Assembly (NCBI RefSeq): GCF_000003605.2
Contig: NW_003126895.1
Location: 49,676 to 95,122 of the forward strand
Reading direction: 5' to 3'
DNA: 45,447 bases
From: Saccoglossus kowalevskii
Lineage: Eukaryota; Hemichordata; Enteropneusta; Harrimaniidae
Below are positions 30,401-37,720 of the stretch, one piece after another. The notes beneath the pieces are model-generated. The model was not told where the DNA came from. It did no database searches and saw only the letters and a program-made list of their open reading frames with translations. The position numbers and the translations under genes were made by a program. How positions within the stretch are numbered: the first letter of the stretch is position 1; each line of letters begins with the position of its first letter.

Positions 30401-33400
30401 TCCAGGTGCCATAAAAAAACAGCAACCTGAGGGACCCAGCGTGACCAGTTCTAAATTTTACGACTTAGGAATTAGTCATTTGAATTTAAGTTGTACAATA
30501 AATACCAAGAAAATCTTTTTTAGAAGTTCTGTTGGAGTTCAGTTTCTGAGGACCAGATCACAATGTATGCATTGAAACAGTTTCTACCACCAGAAACAAA
30601 TTGTAGAACTTTCATCCATCTTTTTAAAAGGTGTATTCAACCAATATTACTGAATGGATCTGAAATCTGGGGCCATGAAATTCAAGATTACAACAAATGG
30701 GACAAAACAATAACAGAAAAAACACAATTGAATTAAATTAAATTACCTGTCTCTGACAATAATATCACAAAACAAGCATACCTTGAACAAAAGAAATCCA
30801 ATTTATAATGGTACTCTTCAATACAAAAAATGATGAACAACATGAACTTTTCACCAGAACAACAGAATGATTTGTTAACAAAACATATACAGCAAATACA
30901 TACATAAATTTCTGGAGAAAAAATATAACTGAAAAAACAAAACTGAGAACTTATGAAAAATTCAAAGACTCTTATAATTTTGAAAAATATTTGGATGTGT
31001 TGAATTTGAAACAAAGAATTTCAATGGCAAAATTTCAAACTAGTAATCACAATTTAGCAATAGAAAAAGAGAGGCATATGCAACCAAATATACCTACTGA
31101 AAATAGAATTTGCAAACAATGTTCACAGAATAAAATAGAAGATGAACTGCACTTTGTTATGAAATGTCCACAATATAAAGTAATACGCCAACAAATCATA
31201 CAAGACATTACATTTCCACAAGAAACACAGGATGATCTCCAGAAATTTATTTTCTTTATGACTTCAAAAGATGATGTAATAATAAAAAAGATTGGCAACT
31301 ATATTCATAACGCATTTCAATCAAGAAATGAAAATGCCATTTGATATGTAGCACTTGCTTTTATATATCCTTTTAACAACTAACTTTCTTTTTGTAGTAG
31401 TAGTTACATGTATCACAACTATTTTTTATTGCTATTAACTGATAGAAACATTGTATTTCTAAGGATGCAATAAAGTTATTATTATTACACTACCGACGGT
31501 GGAAATGTACTTAAAATTTTTAAATATTTATTTTTAATATTTGAACTATTACTAACAATTTCATCTCTTGACCAATAGATGACACTATTGTTGAAGGGTT
31601 TCAGCATTCCCCGTATCCAGAACTAGACGACTACATTAAAACACAGATAAACACTGGTGGAGTGAAATGGTGAAATCCGACGGTGGACGTACTTCTCACA
31701 AGGACAGCTTATAATTTATGATATAGTAAAGAACAGATGGTGTGCGAATATTGGCAGACAACACAAAAGTAATAACATAATGTGAGTTGAAGTTGGATAG
31801 TAATTCCCAGGAAATTCTTAATTATTCTTTAATTAAAGAGCCAGCTCATACAATTCAAAAATGAAATATACGCAAAAGTACAACATCAAAAGTGGGAATT
31901 AGTAAGTAACAGGTACTACAATGTTTAAAAACATTCTCTGACCAACTATACAAAGTTCTGCTCAATCTCAATACATTTGGACTTATTATAGTTGCTATCA
32001 ACCTTTTGCTACTAGTCATAGCTGATAAAAAGTTAGCCATAGCCTTCCTGCTCCTTGCCTCAAACGAGCAAATATGATTACCGGTATAAATATAGGTTTG
32101 AGACACTACTAGTTATATGAAATTACTAGTTCATTTTCCATATATACAACAAAAAAAACCTCAATTGACCAAAAATATGTATTTATCTGTTCAGCTAATG
32201 GGGTATACATGTACCTTATTTGTTTTATTATCATATTTATCAGGGTAAAAGCCCATGCCTGGGCAAACGCCCACCCCCCACTTTTGACAAAATAAAGAAG
32301 TTGAGGTCATATCCAGGCATATGCCCAGGGGGTCTTTTTGTTGCGCAGCGGAATATTTGTGGGAATTGAAACTGACAGGCCTTGGGTGCGTGATCGCCCT
32401 GGGGGTGACCCCTTAGGCAAGGCCTTTTTCTCAGAATGCTACCCTAGGGTGTTTCTTTTGGACCCGGGTATATTCTCTAGTGGTTTCCGTTTGGGGCTGT
32501 AATCTGTAATTAAGCCTAACAAGTAATAAATGAAATTTAGTATTTCCACAGGTATTCTGGTAAGTATGATTAGGTAAACAAATGGGTTTGTACATCCCTA
32601 ATATTTTAGCATTTTCTCCACTATTGAGGGACTATTAATTTGCGTTCGTTTCGTTTGTACATCCGCAGCTATATCTCGGACACCCATTCAAACTTTACAT
32701 GAAGACAATACATAATGTCTTACATATGCACGTCAATTTACTTTATTATCGGAGCAAAAATGGCCAGCTGGCGGCCATTTTGGATGTAAAATTTGTTATT
32801 TCTGATACCTAAACGTGTCCGCAGAAGTTTCTCAGAGATGACTGGGCCGATTTGGATCAAAGTTGGTATGATGATCATACATATTGGGTTGTAGGTGCAC
32901 GTCATTTTTTTTTCTTGATTCAAACAAATATGGCCAACTGGTGGCTATCTTGTTTTTCATGGTACCCATGCTACTTTATCTTGAATGCAATGAATGTTTT
33001 TGTTTAAATTTTGTACAAAGACAGTATACCAAAAGATACATCTGCACCAACATAATTTTTGTGATTTGATTCAATATGGCGGATTGATGCCCAAATTTCA
33101 TGTAATAGCGCTAAGTCGTCATTTTTACATGTCCGGAGCTGTTTCTCAGAGATGACTAGGCCAATTTGAATCAAAGTTGGTATGATGATCATACATATTA
33201 GGGTTATAGTTGCATGTCATATTTTTTCTGTGATTCAAACTAATATGGCTGACTGGTAGCTATTTTGTTTTTCATGATACCCATGCCTACTTTTCCATGA
33301 ATGCAATGAATATTTCTGTTTAAATTATGTACAAAGACAGTATACCAATAGATACATCAACATGAACATCAATTCTCGTGTAAAAGCACTAAATCATATT

Positions 33401-33807
33401 TTTTTACAAATCCATCTCCTATTAATTTCAATCTAATCTCAATGACTTCATCAGCATCAAATTGATATGTCAGATCCCAAATTTTTGGACGGGGACTGTG
33501 TCATTAACAATGAATTGTTATTTTTCAAATGTGTAGGATGATTGTGGACCTGCATCAAGGCGTGTTTTATCAGAAATGTCATGACCCAGACTGTAAGGCA
33601 AAGAACTTTAAAACGCTTGATAAAGCTGTCCCCGCTGAATTCTTGCCTGGTTTCTATGACGACCTGGATGATGAGGAACTTTTAGAGGCTCTTCAAAAGA
33701 TGGAAGAAGAGGAGGAAAAAATGAAAGATGAAGAAGCAAGTTTTGATGATGACATTGATGATGAAACATTGCTGAGAGCTGTTGAAAAGATTGAAAGACA
33801 AACATGA
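12378..33807 (+). CDS. PRIMPOL: PrimPol, primase-polymerase, 11 coding exons with a frame break in exon 10
   Basis: The spliced exons give an archaeo-eukaryotic primase-family protein that reprimes DNA synthesis past lesions and stalled forks in nucleus and mitochondria. Motif I is YFDLE (Asp129 and Glu131), motif II is SRH (182-184), and the motif III region is LFVDEGVYTKNRNFRLYK (Asp267). The zinc finger residues would be Cys410, His417, Cys437 and Cys442 (numbering after ignoring the 13 extra bases). Two acidic DDxxLL-type motifs at the C-terminus resemble RPA-binding motifs. All ten introns have GT-AG ends and consistent phases. Without the 13 bases 31668-31680 the frame encodes 512 aa, against 560 aa in human. 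As read, translation stops at 31671-31673 after 390 aa, which would remove the zinc finger and the RPA-binding tail. Confidence 0.93.
12573..13790 (+). mobile_element. 5'-truncated LINE fragment, reverse transcriptase C-terminus
   Basis: Translation gives YTYLGIIISSSGNF, EKAGKAMFILNKTL and LFHSNIKPILLYGADVWG, the end of a non-LTR retrotransposon reverse transcriptase. Later it gives KCKQCNMN...DEFHFLMICP, the C-terminal CX2CX9HX4C knuckle. Several frameshifts and stops show it is dead. It starts about 145 bases after PRIMPOL exon 1 and is cut off at its 3' end by the next repeat array. Confidence 0.85.
13796..15360 (+). repeat. Tandem array of 'ATGGCCGAATGGCGGCCATTT' units
   Basis: At least seven diverged units carry an ATGGCC...GGCCATTT core followed by GTGCTAAAAAATCATCAAA, CAAGCATTT, GGATTT, CAAACTTGGTA and CATTAGACATTA. 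Two alternating unit types are apparent (one with GTGCTAAAAAAT, one with GTTTTAATGAATG), giving a higher-order repeat of roughly 300 bases. It starts in a CGTGTGTCCGTGCGTGCG stretch. Related units lie at 32640-33480. An open frame through two units is an accident of the repeat. It may be the internal repeat block of an unidentified mobile element. Confidence 0.75.
14194..14401. mobile_element. MITE, TA-flanked, nested in the tandem array
   Basis: Ends CTGTAGAATACTTTATTTTC and (complement of the right end) CTGTGGAATACTTTATTTTC, inverted repeats of about 38 bases. TA at 14192-14193 and 14402-14403 is the target duplication. The neighbouring array unit at 14035-14060 shows the uninterrupted site (GGTATATACATTAGACATT). 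Confidence 0.88.
15540..16100 (-). mobile_element. LINE 3' fragment, same family, minus strand
   Basis: On the minus strand: HSFEPYLAALNTKQRIMSKF then HNLAIEKERHTNSKTPFENR, matching the copies at 21030 and 30560, and a 3' tip resembling TTTCTAAGGATGCAATAAA. The CCHC knuckle is damaged (CKQC is replaced by QKQL). Confidence 0.75.
16200..17340. other. PRIMPOL intron 1, no recognised feature
   Basis: AT-rich sequence without coding or repeat structure that I can support. Confidence 0.4.
17356..17640 (+). repeat. 36-base minisatellite, pyrimidine-rich
   Basis: The unit TTTCGTTTTCGATTTGACTT + TCGTTTTCATTTTAAA recurs at least five times with decay at both ends. Because 36 is divisible by three, a frame of repeated FVFILNFVFDL stays open. 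This is a repeat artefact and not a gene. Confidence 0.85.
18302..18312 (+). repeat. Run of 11 G
   Basis: Homopolymer G11 in PRIMPOL intron 1. Confidence 0.9.
19278..19370 (+). CDS. PRIMPOL: PRIMPOL coding exon 2
   Basis: After acceptor CATAG it encodes RERRWRGKLEIFKVKEEIYK and then HHFLAPEYRP, matching the 'KWEAKLKQIEE...SSVYRPRL' region of human PrimPol. The donor is GTAATG, with a split Arg codon. Confidence 0.9.
19807..19898 (+). repeat. 23-base minisatellite, about four units
   Basis: Units start CTAGATTAAATGGTGAAATA at 19807, 19830 and 19853, with a decayed fourth at 19876. Related single motifs (GGTGAAATGCTATTG) recur near 20133. Confidence 0.75.
20478..20556 (+). CDS. PRIMPOL: PRIMPOL coding exon 3
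   Basis: Acceptor TTCCAG. The exon encodes LTDPSPLWREFHRQKQAFNF then TATGKE; 'WRxFHRQxQAFNF' is nearly identical in vertebrate PrimPol. Donor GTATGG, phase 0. Confidence 0.97.
20630..20830. mobile_element. MITE, TA-flanked, CTGTAAAATG ends
   Basis: CTGTAAAATGGTTAATTATT at the left and the complement of the right end, CTGTAAAATGACTAATTTTC, form an imperfect TIR, with TA at 20628-20629 and 20831-20832. Internal CCAGTGAA/TTCACTGG motifs recur in both orientations. It begins about 75 bases after PRIMPOL exon 3. Confidence 0.75.
21025..21760 (-). mobile_element. LINE 3' fragment with 199-aa open frame, minus strand
   Basis: The minus-strand frame 21142-21741 encodes the C-terminal end of the retrotransposon protein: SYTFEPYLLLCNLKHKILLT, EIEKGRHTQPKIPLEDRICK, and QCSQIKIENEEHFFMECLRY with the CX2CX9HX4C knuckle. 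The 3' UTR ends TTTCTAAGGATGCAATAAA with an ATT-rich tail at 21028-21040. The longest intact reading frame in the window, so probably the youngest copy. Confidence 0.88.
22156..22294 (+). CDS. PRIMPOL: PRIMPOL coding exon 4
   Basis: Starts after TTTTCAG with DMHVFAVDVDESGQRRYIVT and ends HFYEIIPE at donor GTGAGT. It matches 'DVHVFALE...QRIYLVTTY...CYEVIPE' of the family and forms the start of the catalytic core. Confidence 0.97.
22296..22320 (+). repeat. Short GT microsatellite at a PRIMPOL donor
   Basis: (GTGA)n then (GT)n begins at the donor of PRIMPOL exon 4, giving several overlapping GTGAGT motifs. A shorter GT/AT stretch lies at 22050-22085. Confidence 0.7.
22552..22620 (+). repeat. 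tRNA-like fragment, probable SINE head
   Basis: GGTGTAGTTTATTGGTTAGC resembles a tRNA A-box arm, and TCCAC...GTGGA could form an anticodon stem with an 8-base loop. No convincing B-box or acceptor stem follows, so it is not a functional tRNA gene. Confidence 0.35.
22684..22775 (+). CDS. PRIMPOL: PRIMPOL coding exon 5, motif I
   Basis: Encodes AACHLYFDLEYSIELNPESD and GVAMVDIFIQ. The DxE pair (Asp129, Glu131) is the metal-binding motif I, equal to human Asp114 and Glu116. Donor GTAAGT. Confidence 0.98.
23254..24606. mobile_element. Non-autonomous DNA transposon, 33-base TIRs, about 1.35 kb
   Basis: Left end 23254-23286 and right end 24574-24606 are inverted copies of AACCAyArTCCCTCAACAAA + CGGyTGAGAAACG, 30 of 33 matching. 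A second, perfect 14-base inverted repeat ATGCTGGTTATGCT lies inside at 23306-23319 and 24521-24534. The interior has no transposase frame. A clear target duplication was not found. It lies in the intron between PRIMPOL exons 5 and 6. Confidence 0.75.
25009..25105. repeat. Paired CACAGTCC/GGGACTGTGG hairpins
   Basis: CACAGTCC-GTGATAGA-GGGACTGTGG and CACAGTCCCTCTATCTGGGACTGTGG lie 50 bases apart. Each can fold on itself and also pair with the other. Possibly the ends of a small foldback element. Confidence 0.6.
25612..25759 (+). CDS. PRIMPOL: PRIMPOL coding exon 6, motif II
   Basis: After TTGCAG it encodes CVCHFLHELYGIQCS, then VIDLDATSNIKFSRHLIFRL and RDNNHT. SRH is the nucleotide-binding motif II (SxH). 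Donor GTAAAA, with a split Gly codon. Confidence 0.97.
26287..26442. mobile_element. MITE copy, partly decayed
   Basis: ATACTTTATTTTAGCTGAAT at the left and TTCCAAGCAAAGTATTTCAC + AG at the right, with internal TTTTTGACAAGTTGAATATA, match the MITEs at 5986 and 14194. The outermost left bases are lost. Confidence 0.75.
26925..26950. repeat. Short palindrome ATTGGAAGCTGTAGCTTCTAAT
   Basis: Part of a longer imperfect inverted stretch in 26860-26960 that also includes TACCGGTA and GTACCGGGTAC. Possibly the centre of a foldback element. Confidence 0.35.
27240..27385 (-). repeat. Dispersed repeat, inverted copy of 7930-8105
   Basis: See 7930-8105. The match runs through GAACCCTAATTTTGGAGTCA and GTTTTTACTCAAAAATGTTG on the minus strand. 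Confidence 0.65.
27440..27643 (+). CDS. PRIMPOL: PRIMPOL coding exon 7
   Basis: Encodes NFVHHVCTAIANIARN, a charged linker (SESKDQSAEESKPKKQRTD), then DLDLNQLFVFNRSSERVLFV and DE. Asp267 in LFVDEG aligns with human catalytic Asp280 in LFVDLG. Donor GTAAAT. Confidence 0.96.
28196..28430 (+). repeat. Dispersed repeat shared with 35990-36370
   Basis: GATACTTGGTATGTAGGTAC, TTGGGTAGACCTATGTCAGA and TGTTCATTTTGTAACGATAT recur in the later stretch. No coding content. Confidence 0.7.
28445..28660 (-). mobile_element. SINE body fragment and adjoining 13-base-arm hairpin
   Basis: Diverged copy of the SINE body at 2440-2570 (AAGCACCTGTGGAC, AACCAAGGTTC, AAAGTCACATTCGTTAGTGA). It runs into a perfect inverted repeat, GAATCATGATGCA-AGTCTGA-TGCATCATGATTC, near 28616-28648. 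No tRNA-like head remains. Confidence 0.6.
29485..29647 (+). CDS. PRIMPOL: PRIMPOL coding exon 8
   Basis: After TTTCAG it encodes VYTKNRNFRLYKCAKKGKT, almost identical to the human 'VYTRNRNFRLYKSSKIGK' segment, and ends EYQMFTDSIISNV. Donor GTAAGT splits a Lys codon. Confidence 0.97.
30133..30242 (+). CDS. PRIMPOL: PRIMPOL coding exon 9
   Basis: Encodes YTSTLQILDCHGDASRRQTK and LDVSNTESGTSPLKPK. Human has 'DTLRILTCE' followed by a similar low-complexity linker. Donor GTAAGT; one base of a split Asp codon joins exon 10. Confidence 0.93.
30560..31492 (+). mobile_element. LINE 3' fragment, plus strand
   Basis: The translation includes HLFKRCIQPILLNGSEIWGH then, after breaks, MDVLNLKQRISMAKFQTSNH and CKQCSQNKIEDELHFVMKCP (CX2CX9HX4C). 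The 3' end TTTCTAAGGATGCAATAAA + GTTATTATTATTAC ends at about 31488. It separates PRIMPOL exons 9 and 10. Confidence 0.87.
31579..31781 (+). CDS. PRIMPOL: PRIMPOL coding exon 10, broken by 13 extra bases
   Basis: The first part encodes DTIVEGFQHSPYPELDDYIK and TQINTGGVK, then Trp and TGA at 31671-31673. From 31681, in another frame, RWTYFSQGQLIIYDIVKNRW continues, then CANIGRQHKSNNI up to donor GTGAGT. The human protein runs straight through (GGIRRWNYFF). The 13 bases TGGTGAAATCCGA (31668-31680) cause the shift. GTGAAAT occurs twice here, hinting at a local duplication. The two halves are otherwise well conserved, including Cys410 and His417 of the zinc finger. Confidence 0.9.
32242..32475 (+). 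repeat. GC-rich dispersed repeat, relative of 590-720
   Basis: Contains GGGCAAACGCCCACCCCCCA, CATATGCCCAGGGGGTC, ATCGCCCTGGGGGTGACCCC and ACCCGGGTATATTCT, related to 590-720 partly in inverted orientation. Confidence 0.5.
32640..33480 (+). repeat. Second ATGGCC...GGCCAT repeat array
   Basis: Three to four diverged units with AAATGGCCAGCTGGCGGCCA, TTTCTCAGAGATGACTGGGC, ATCAAAGTTGGTATGATGAT and CATACATATT. It shares design, but not close sequence, with 13796-15360. It ends about 50 bases before PRIMPOL exon 11. Confidence 0.7.
33537..33807 (+). CDS. PRIMPOL: PRIMPOL coding exon 11, zinc finger and RPA-binding-like tail
   Basis: After GTGTAG it encodes MIVDLHQGVFYQKCHDPDCK (Cys437 and Cys442 complete the zinc finger), then FLPGFYDDLDDEELLEALQK and a Glu-rich coiled stretch, then DDDIDDETLLRAVEKIERQT and a stop. 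The two acidic-hydrophobic blocks resemble the RBM-A and RBM-B RPA-binding motifs. Confidence 0.97.
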
Positions 33808-34600
33808 GAGTGACTTCTACTTTTTTTTTTTTAGACCCTCTAATCCAACTAGGTTTTGAAGGAAATCTTGACCAATGCAGAAGTAATAGTTATAAATTTA
33901 ACATACAATCAGTACTATGATATTCATAGTTGTAAATTGTAGAAAAACCTCTGTACACTAATTAGTGATGTTATGAGCACTTTTGTTTGCGGTTCATTAT
34001 TATAGTCAGAATGGAGGTATACTCAGATAATTAATTACTCGACTACCGATATAGTTAAAGTGACACTGTTGCCAGAACTATACACAGGGAGTGTTCTCAC
34101 AATTACAAATGTTTACATGCTCATAGACACCTTTGAGGTAGATTACTACTTGCGTGTGTGTTTTCAACATTTACGCGTATTTTAGTGCATATGGCAGTGA
34201 CAGTATTTTGTGTCAAAATCTGTCTACAATTAATCACCTGAATGTGAACTTTCTTGATTCACTGTCAATCTGTTTATGTTAACAAGCATAAAATTTAGCA
34301 GCGGCTCATTAAAAACCCACTAAACTGTCATTTTTTGAATACTTCTAGAAATGAACAAGTACATTGTTAGGTATTGTATATAATTTTTTTTACTCTATCA
34401 CTGACTAAAATTTTGAGATATTGAAATATATCCTTGTCATAGGAAACAATGGCAAAATGCTCTAAAACAGACAGATTATGCTATATTTAATCCATTTTGT
34501 ACATAGATTTTTAAGTACAATAACTCCATATTTTTAATTTCATTCTTCCAGTCCTTGTGATATGAATTGTCACATATGTAAAAATAAAAAAATAATATTT
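33808..34600 (+). other. PRIMPOL: PRIMPOL 3' UTR (probable)
   Basis: Non-coding AT-rich sequence after the stop codon. A candidate poly(A) signal AATAAA is at 34583-34588, and another at about 34873-34878. The exact end cannot be seen. Confidence 0.45.
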
Positions 34601-34899
34601 ACAATTGAGTAGCTTTCTTTTATTAAAAAAAATCAATGATTTTAATAATGTTAGCAATTTTGATTGTAATGACAACTTCCTGATGCAGTCCTGTTTGTTT
34701 AGAGAATCATGTTTTTTATTTGACTTCATCAGTTCATCAACACATCTTCTGATTAAAAAAAAAATTATATCAGGTAGAGATCTTATTTTGATGGCTGATT
34801 GTACCGGTAATCCAAATCTATGACTACTCAGAAAGGTTACAAGTTTTGCCTTCCAAACACATTAATGCATTAGAATAAACACCATACTGACTGTAACAG

Positions 34900-35980
34900 A
34901 CTTTCAACTATGAGTTTTCCAAGTTTTTTTTTATTTATTTATTTATTATGTCAAGAAAATCAATTGAACTTTTTAGGTTAAAATAAATAAATACTGCTTC
35001 AAAACTTAAAAAATGCATTCCCGTGCTTTAGCTAATACATACACAAAATTAATAATGACATAAAACTTTTTTTATAAAATCTACTGGCAAAGGCCAGTTA
35101 CTTGTGCCACTCTTGAAATAAGTAAACGATGACTTTTCGAATTACTTTCTGGAAATGTAATTCAATTGATAAATTAATAAAATATTGTTTTTGTTCAACC
35201 ACTTTTCGAGAAAAAAGTTTATTTAATGACATTGGCTGTCGTAGAGAGCACTGCGATTTTGTCAATGCACAACAATACATATTGTGTCAGGAATTTGGTT
35301 TAATTGCAGGTTATTTTTGACTGTTATTATTTAACTACTTAAGGTGGTTCACAATTCTACCCACCAGGCTTGTATGAACAACTTTTTCTTACATACCTTG
35401 ACAGTAATCCATTCTGAGGAATTTTTACATTTTCTCACTTTTTACATATCTTTTATATATTTTGATCCAGTTGTAGCTTTTATCAATATCTTCAGTTAAT
35501 TTTAAAAGAAGATTTTATTAACATAATGTAATCATGTTAACGAAGCTTTATTTATTTTTATAGTGTTGCTTTACGATCTATTACAAACTTTGTATCAATT
35601 TCTAAAGTTCTTGATCATTAAATTAAATTGAATAAATCATTAGAATAAAACATGTATTTATGAAATTATTGATTTTTGTTTTATCGATATCATTAGATGA
35701 AAGAAAAGGAATAGTATAGGTGTTATGTTTGTCATTGTTATTGTCGCCATTATGAACTCTTTTTGTGTTTACAGGAACTCGAGTAATTTATGGCCAGTCA
35801 TAGTTTTGATATGTCTATTGGTATACAAGCTTGCCCAAGTTTTAGTGTGACTAGCATGCATAGTTTTCAATATATACATGACAATTTGGTTAAATTTGTT
35901 AGACATAGAAATAAGTTCACTAAATGAAAACATGCTGATGATAATCAGATGTCAGTCGGTGTCAATTTTTTACTTTTTTG
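34900..35980. other. Intergenic, no recognised feature
   Basis: AT-rich. Short open frames on both strands show no domain. Confidence 0.4.
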
Positions 35981-35989
35981 ACTTCTTCT

Positions 35990-36370
35990 TGAAAAAAACA
36001 AGCATGATTGGTTACATACTTGGTGTATATGTACCTTGGGTAGACCTCTCTCAGATTTGTTCATTTCATGTAGATAACTTTAATTCTCTAATGTTGGTGA
36101 ATATTTTTGTCATTCGTGGTAAAAAGTGATATTTTCGACTTGTTGTTGCCTGTCAAGATATGTTCATTTCATGACAATATATTTAACTCTTTATTTTTGG
36201 TAAAAAAAATGCTATGTTCGACTTATTTTTGAAAACTACCAGCTCAATTTCTTTGATACTTGGTGTGTAGGTACCTTGGCTGGTTCTCTGTCAGATTTAT
36301 TCATTTTGTGACTATATCTTCAATATCTTATTTTGGGCGAATATGGTGTATTTATGTTAAAAGTTGTGCG
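35990..36370 (+). repeat. Two to three tandem units of the 28196-28430 repeat
   Basis: CAGATTTGTTCATTT / AAGATATGTTCATTT / CAGATTTATTCATTT and TTGATACTTGGTGTGTAGGTACCTTGG recur with a spacing of about 120-250 bases. Confidence 0.6.
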
Positions 36371-37720
36371 GAATATACATAAGGTTGAGCAAGTTGTATG
36401 GGAAGGCTGCAAAGTAAAGTTACATGTATAGTTAGTAAAATGATTACTGGAAAGTCTGCAAAGTTGCATGGAAAGTTTGTTATATTCCATGGGGAAAATG
36501 GTACGGTTACCTGAAAGTCAGCAAAGTTTCGTGCATAATTGATGTTTCATGGATTATCTGTATTACTTACTACGTGGTTACTGTGTCTGCAAGTATGTGG
36601 AAAATATTGTTGTAAATATGTAAAAAGTTCCTAAGGTTACATTTAAAATCTGCTGTGCTATGTAGAAAGTCTTGAAATGTGCGTGAAAAAAGTCAAAATT
36701 GCGTGGCAAGTGGTGTAAATTTAATTAGAAAGTCTGTATTATTTGTCAATAGTCTGCAACTTCGCTTTTAAAATACTTTTGTCAATTGTTGTGCGCCCTC
36801 ATTTCCAGAGTGTTGACATTTATCTTTGTTGTTCATTGGATAAGAAGGCTCACTGGGGAAAATGAATGACCACCCCTCTGAGCAATTTGGTAAGTGACAC
36901 TCATTATGTATAAAGTTGCTAAAAATACGTGAAAAGTTGTTAAACCTTTGTGGAAAGTATACTCAGGCTACGTGGCAAATCAGTAAAATTGTGTACAAAT
37001 ATTGTAAAGTTAGGTGGAACGTAAGTATGGGTGAGTGCAAAATTAATAAAGTTGCATGGAATGTCTGCAAAATTGCGTGCAAATCTGATAAAATTACGTG
37101 GAAAATAATATATGGAATTCTTAAAAGTTGCGTGCACAGTTGGTAAAGATACATGGAAAGTCTGGAAATCCTCGGGCAATCATGTTGGCAAGTCTACAAA
37201 ATTGCATGAAACGTCAACAAAGTTGCGCACAAACATGGGATGTTTACAAAGCTTTCTGCAGTATTGGTTACGGTACGTGGAAAGTTCCGTGGAATTCCTA
37301 CAATGTTGGTAAAATCACCTCCATGTTACTGCTAATGCCGGGACTGCAAAATGATAAAAGTTATGCGGAAAGTCTGCGAATTGCGTGAAAGGTGTTATAG
37401 TTACGTGGTAAGTCTGCAAACCTTCGCGCATATTGGAAAAGTTACAAATGTAACAAATCTGCATATTTGCGTGCAAAATTAGTAACTTTACGTGAAAACT
37501 CCGCAAAGTTCCATGTTACTTTGCGTAGAAAGTCTGCAAAGTTCGGGCAAAATTGATGAGGTTACGTGAAAAGCCTGTATTGCTACAGTGGAAAATGTTA
37601 AATGGAAGGATTTACGTTGAAAGACTGCGAGGTAGCGTGCAAAAATTGATATAGTTACGCGGAAAGTTGGTAAACATACAAGGCAAGTAGTTACATTGAC
37701 TGGAATGTCCTGCGCGATTG
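36370..37720 (+). repeat. Degenerate 21-base satellite
   Basis: Units such as AAAGTTGCATGGAATGTCTG-C, AAAATTGCGTGCAAATCTGA-T and AAAATTACGTGGAAAAT follow one another, with strong decay. A period of 21 keeps frames open on both strands (for example 7-residue repeats KVAWNVC / KIACKSD / KITWKII). I read these as repeat artefacts. Confidence 0.8.

Noticed and set aside
36916-37506. Several open frames on both strands
   Set aside because: They follow the 21-base satellite, whose period keeps all frames open.
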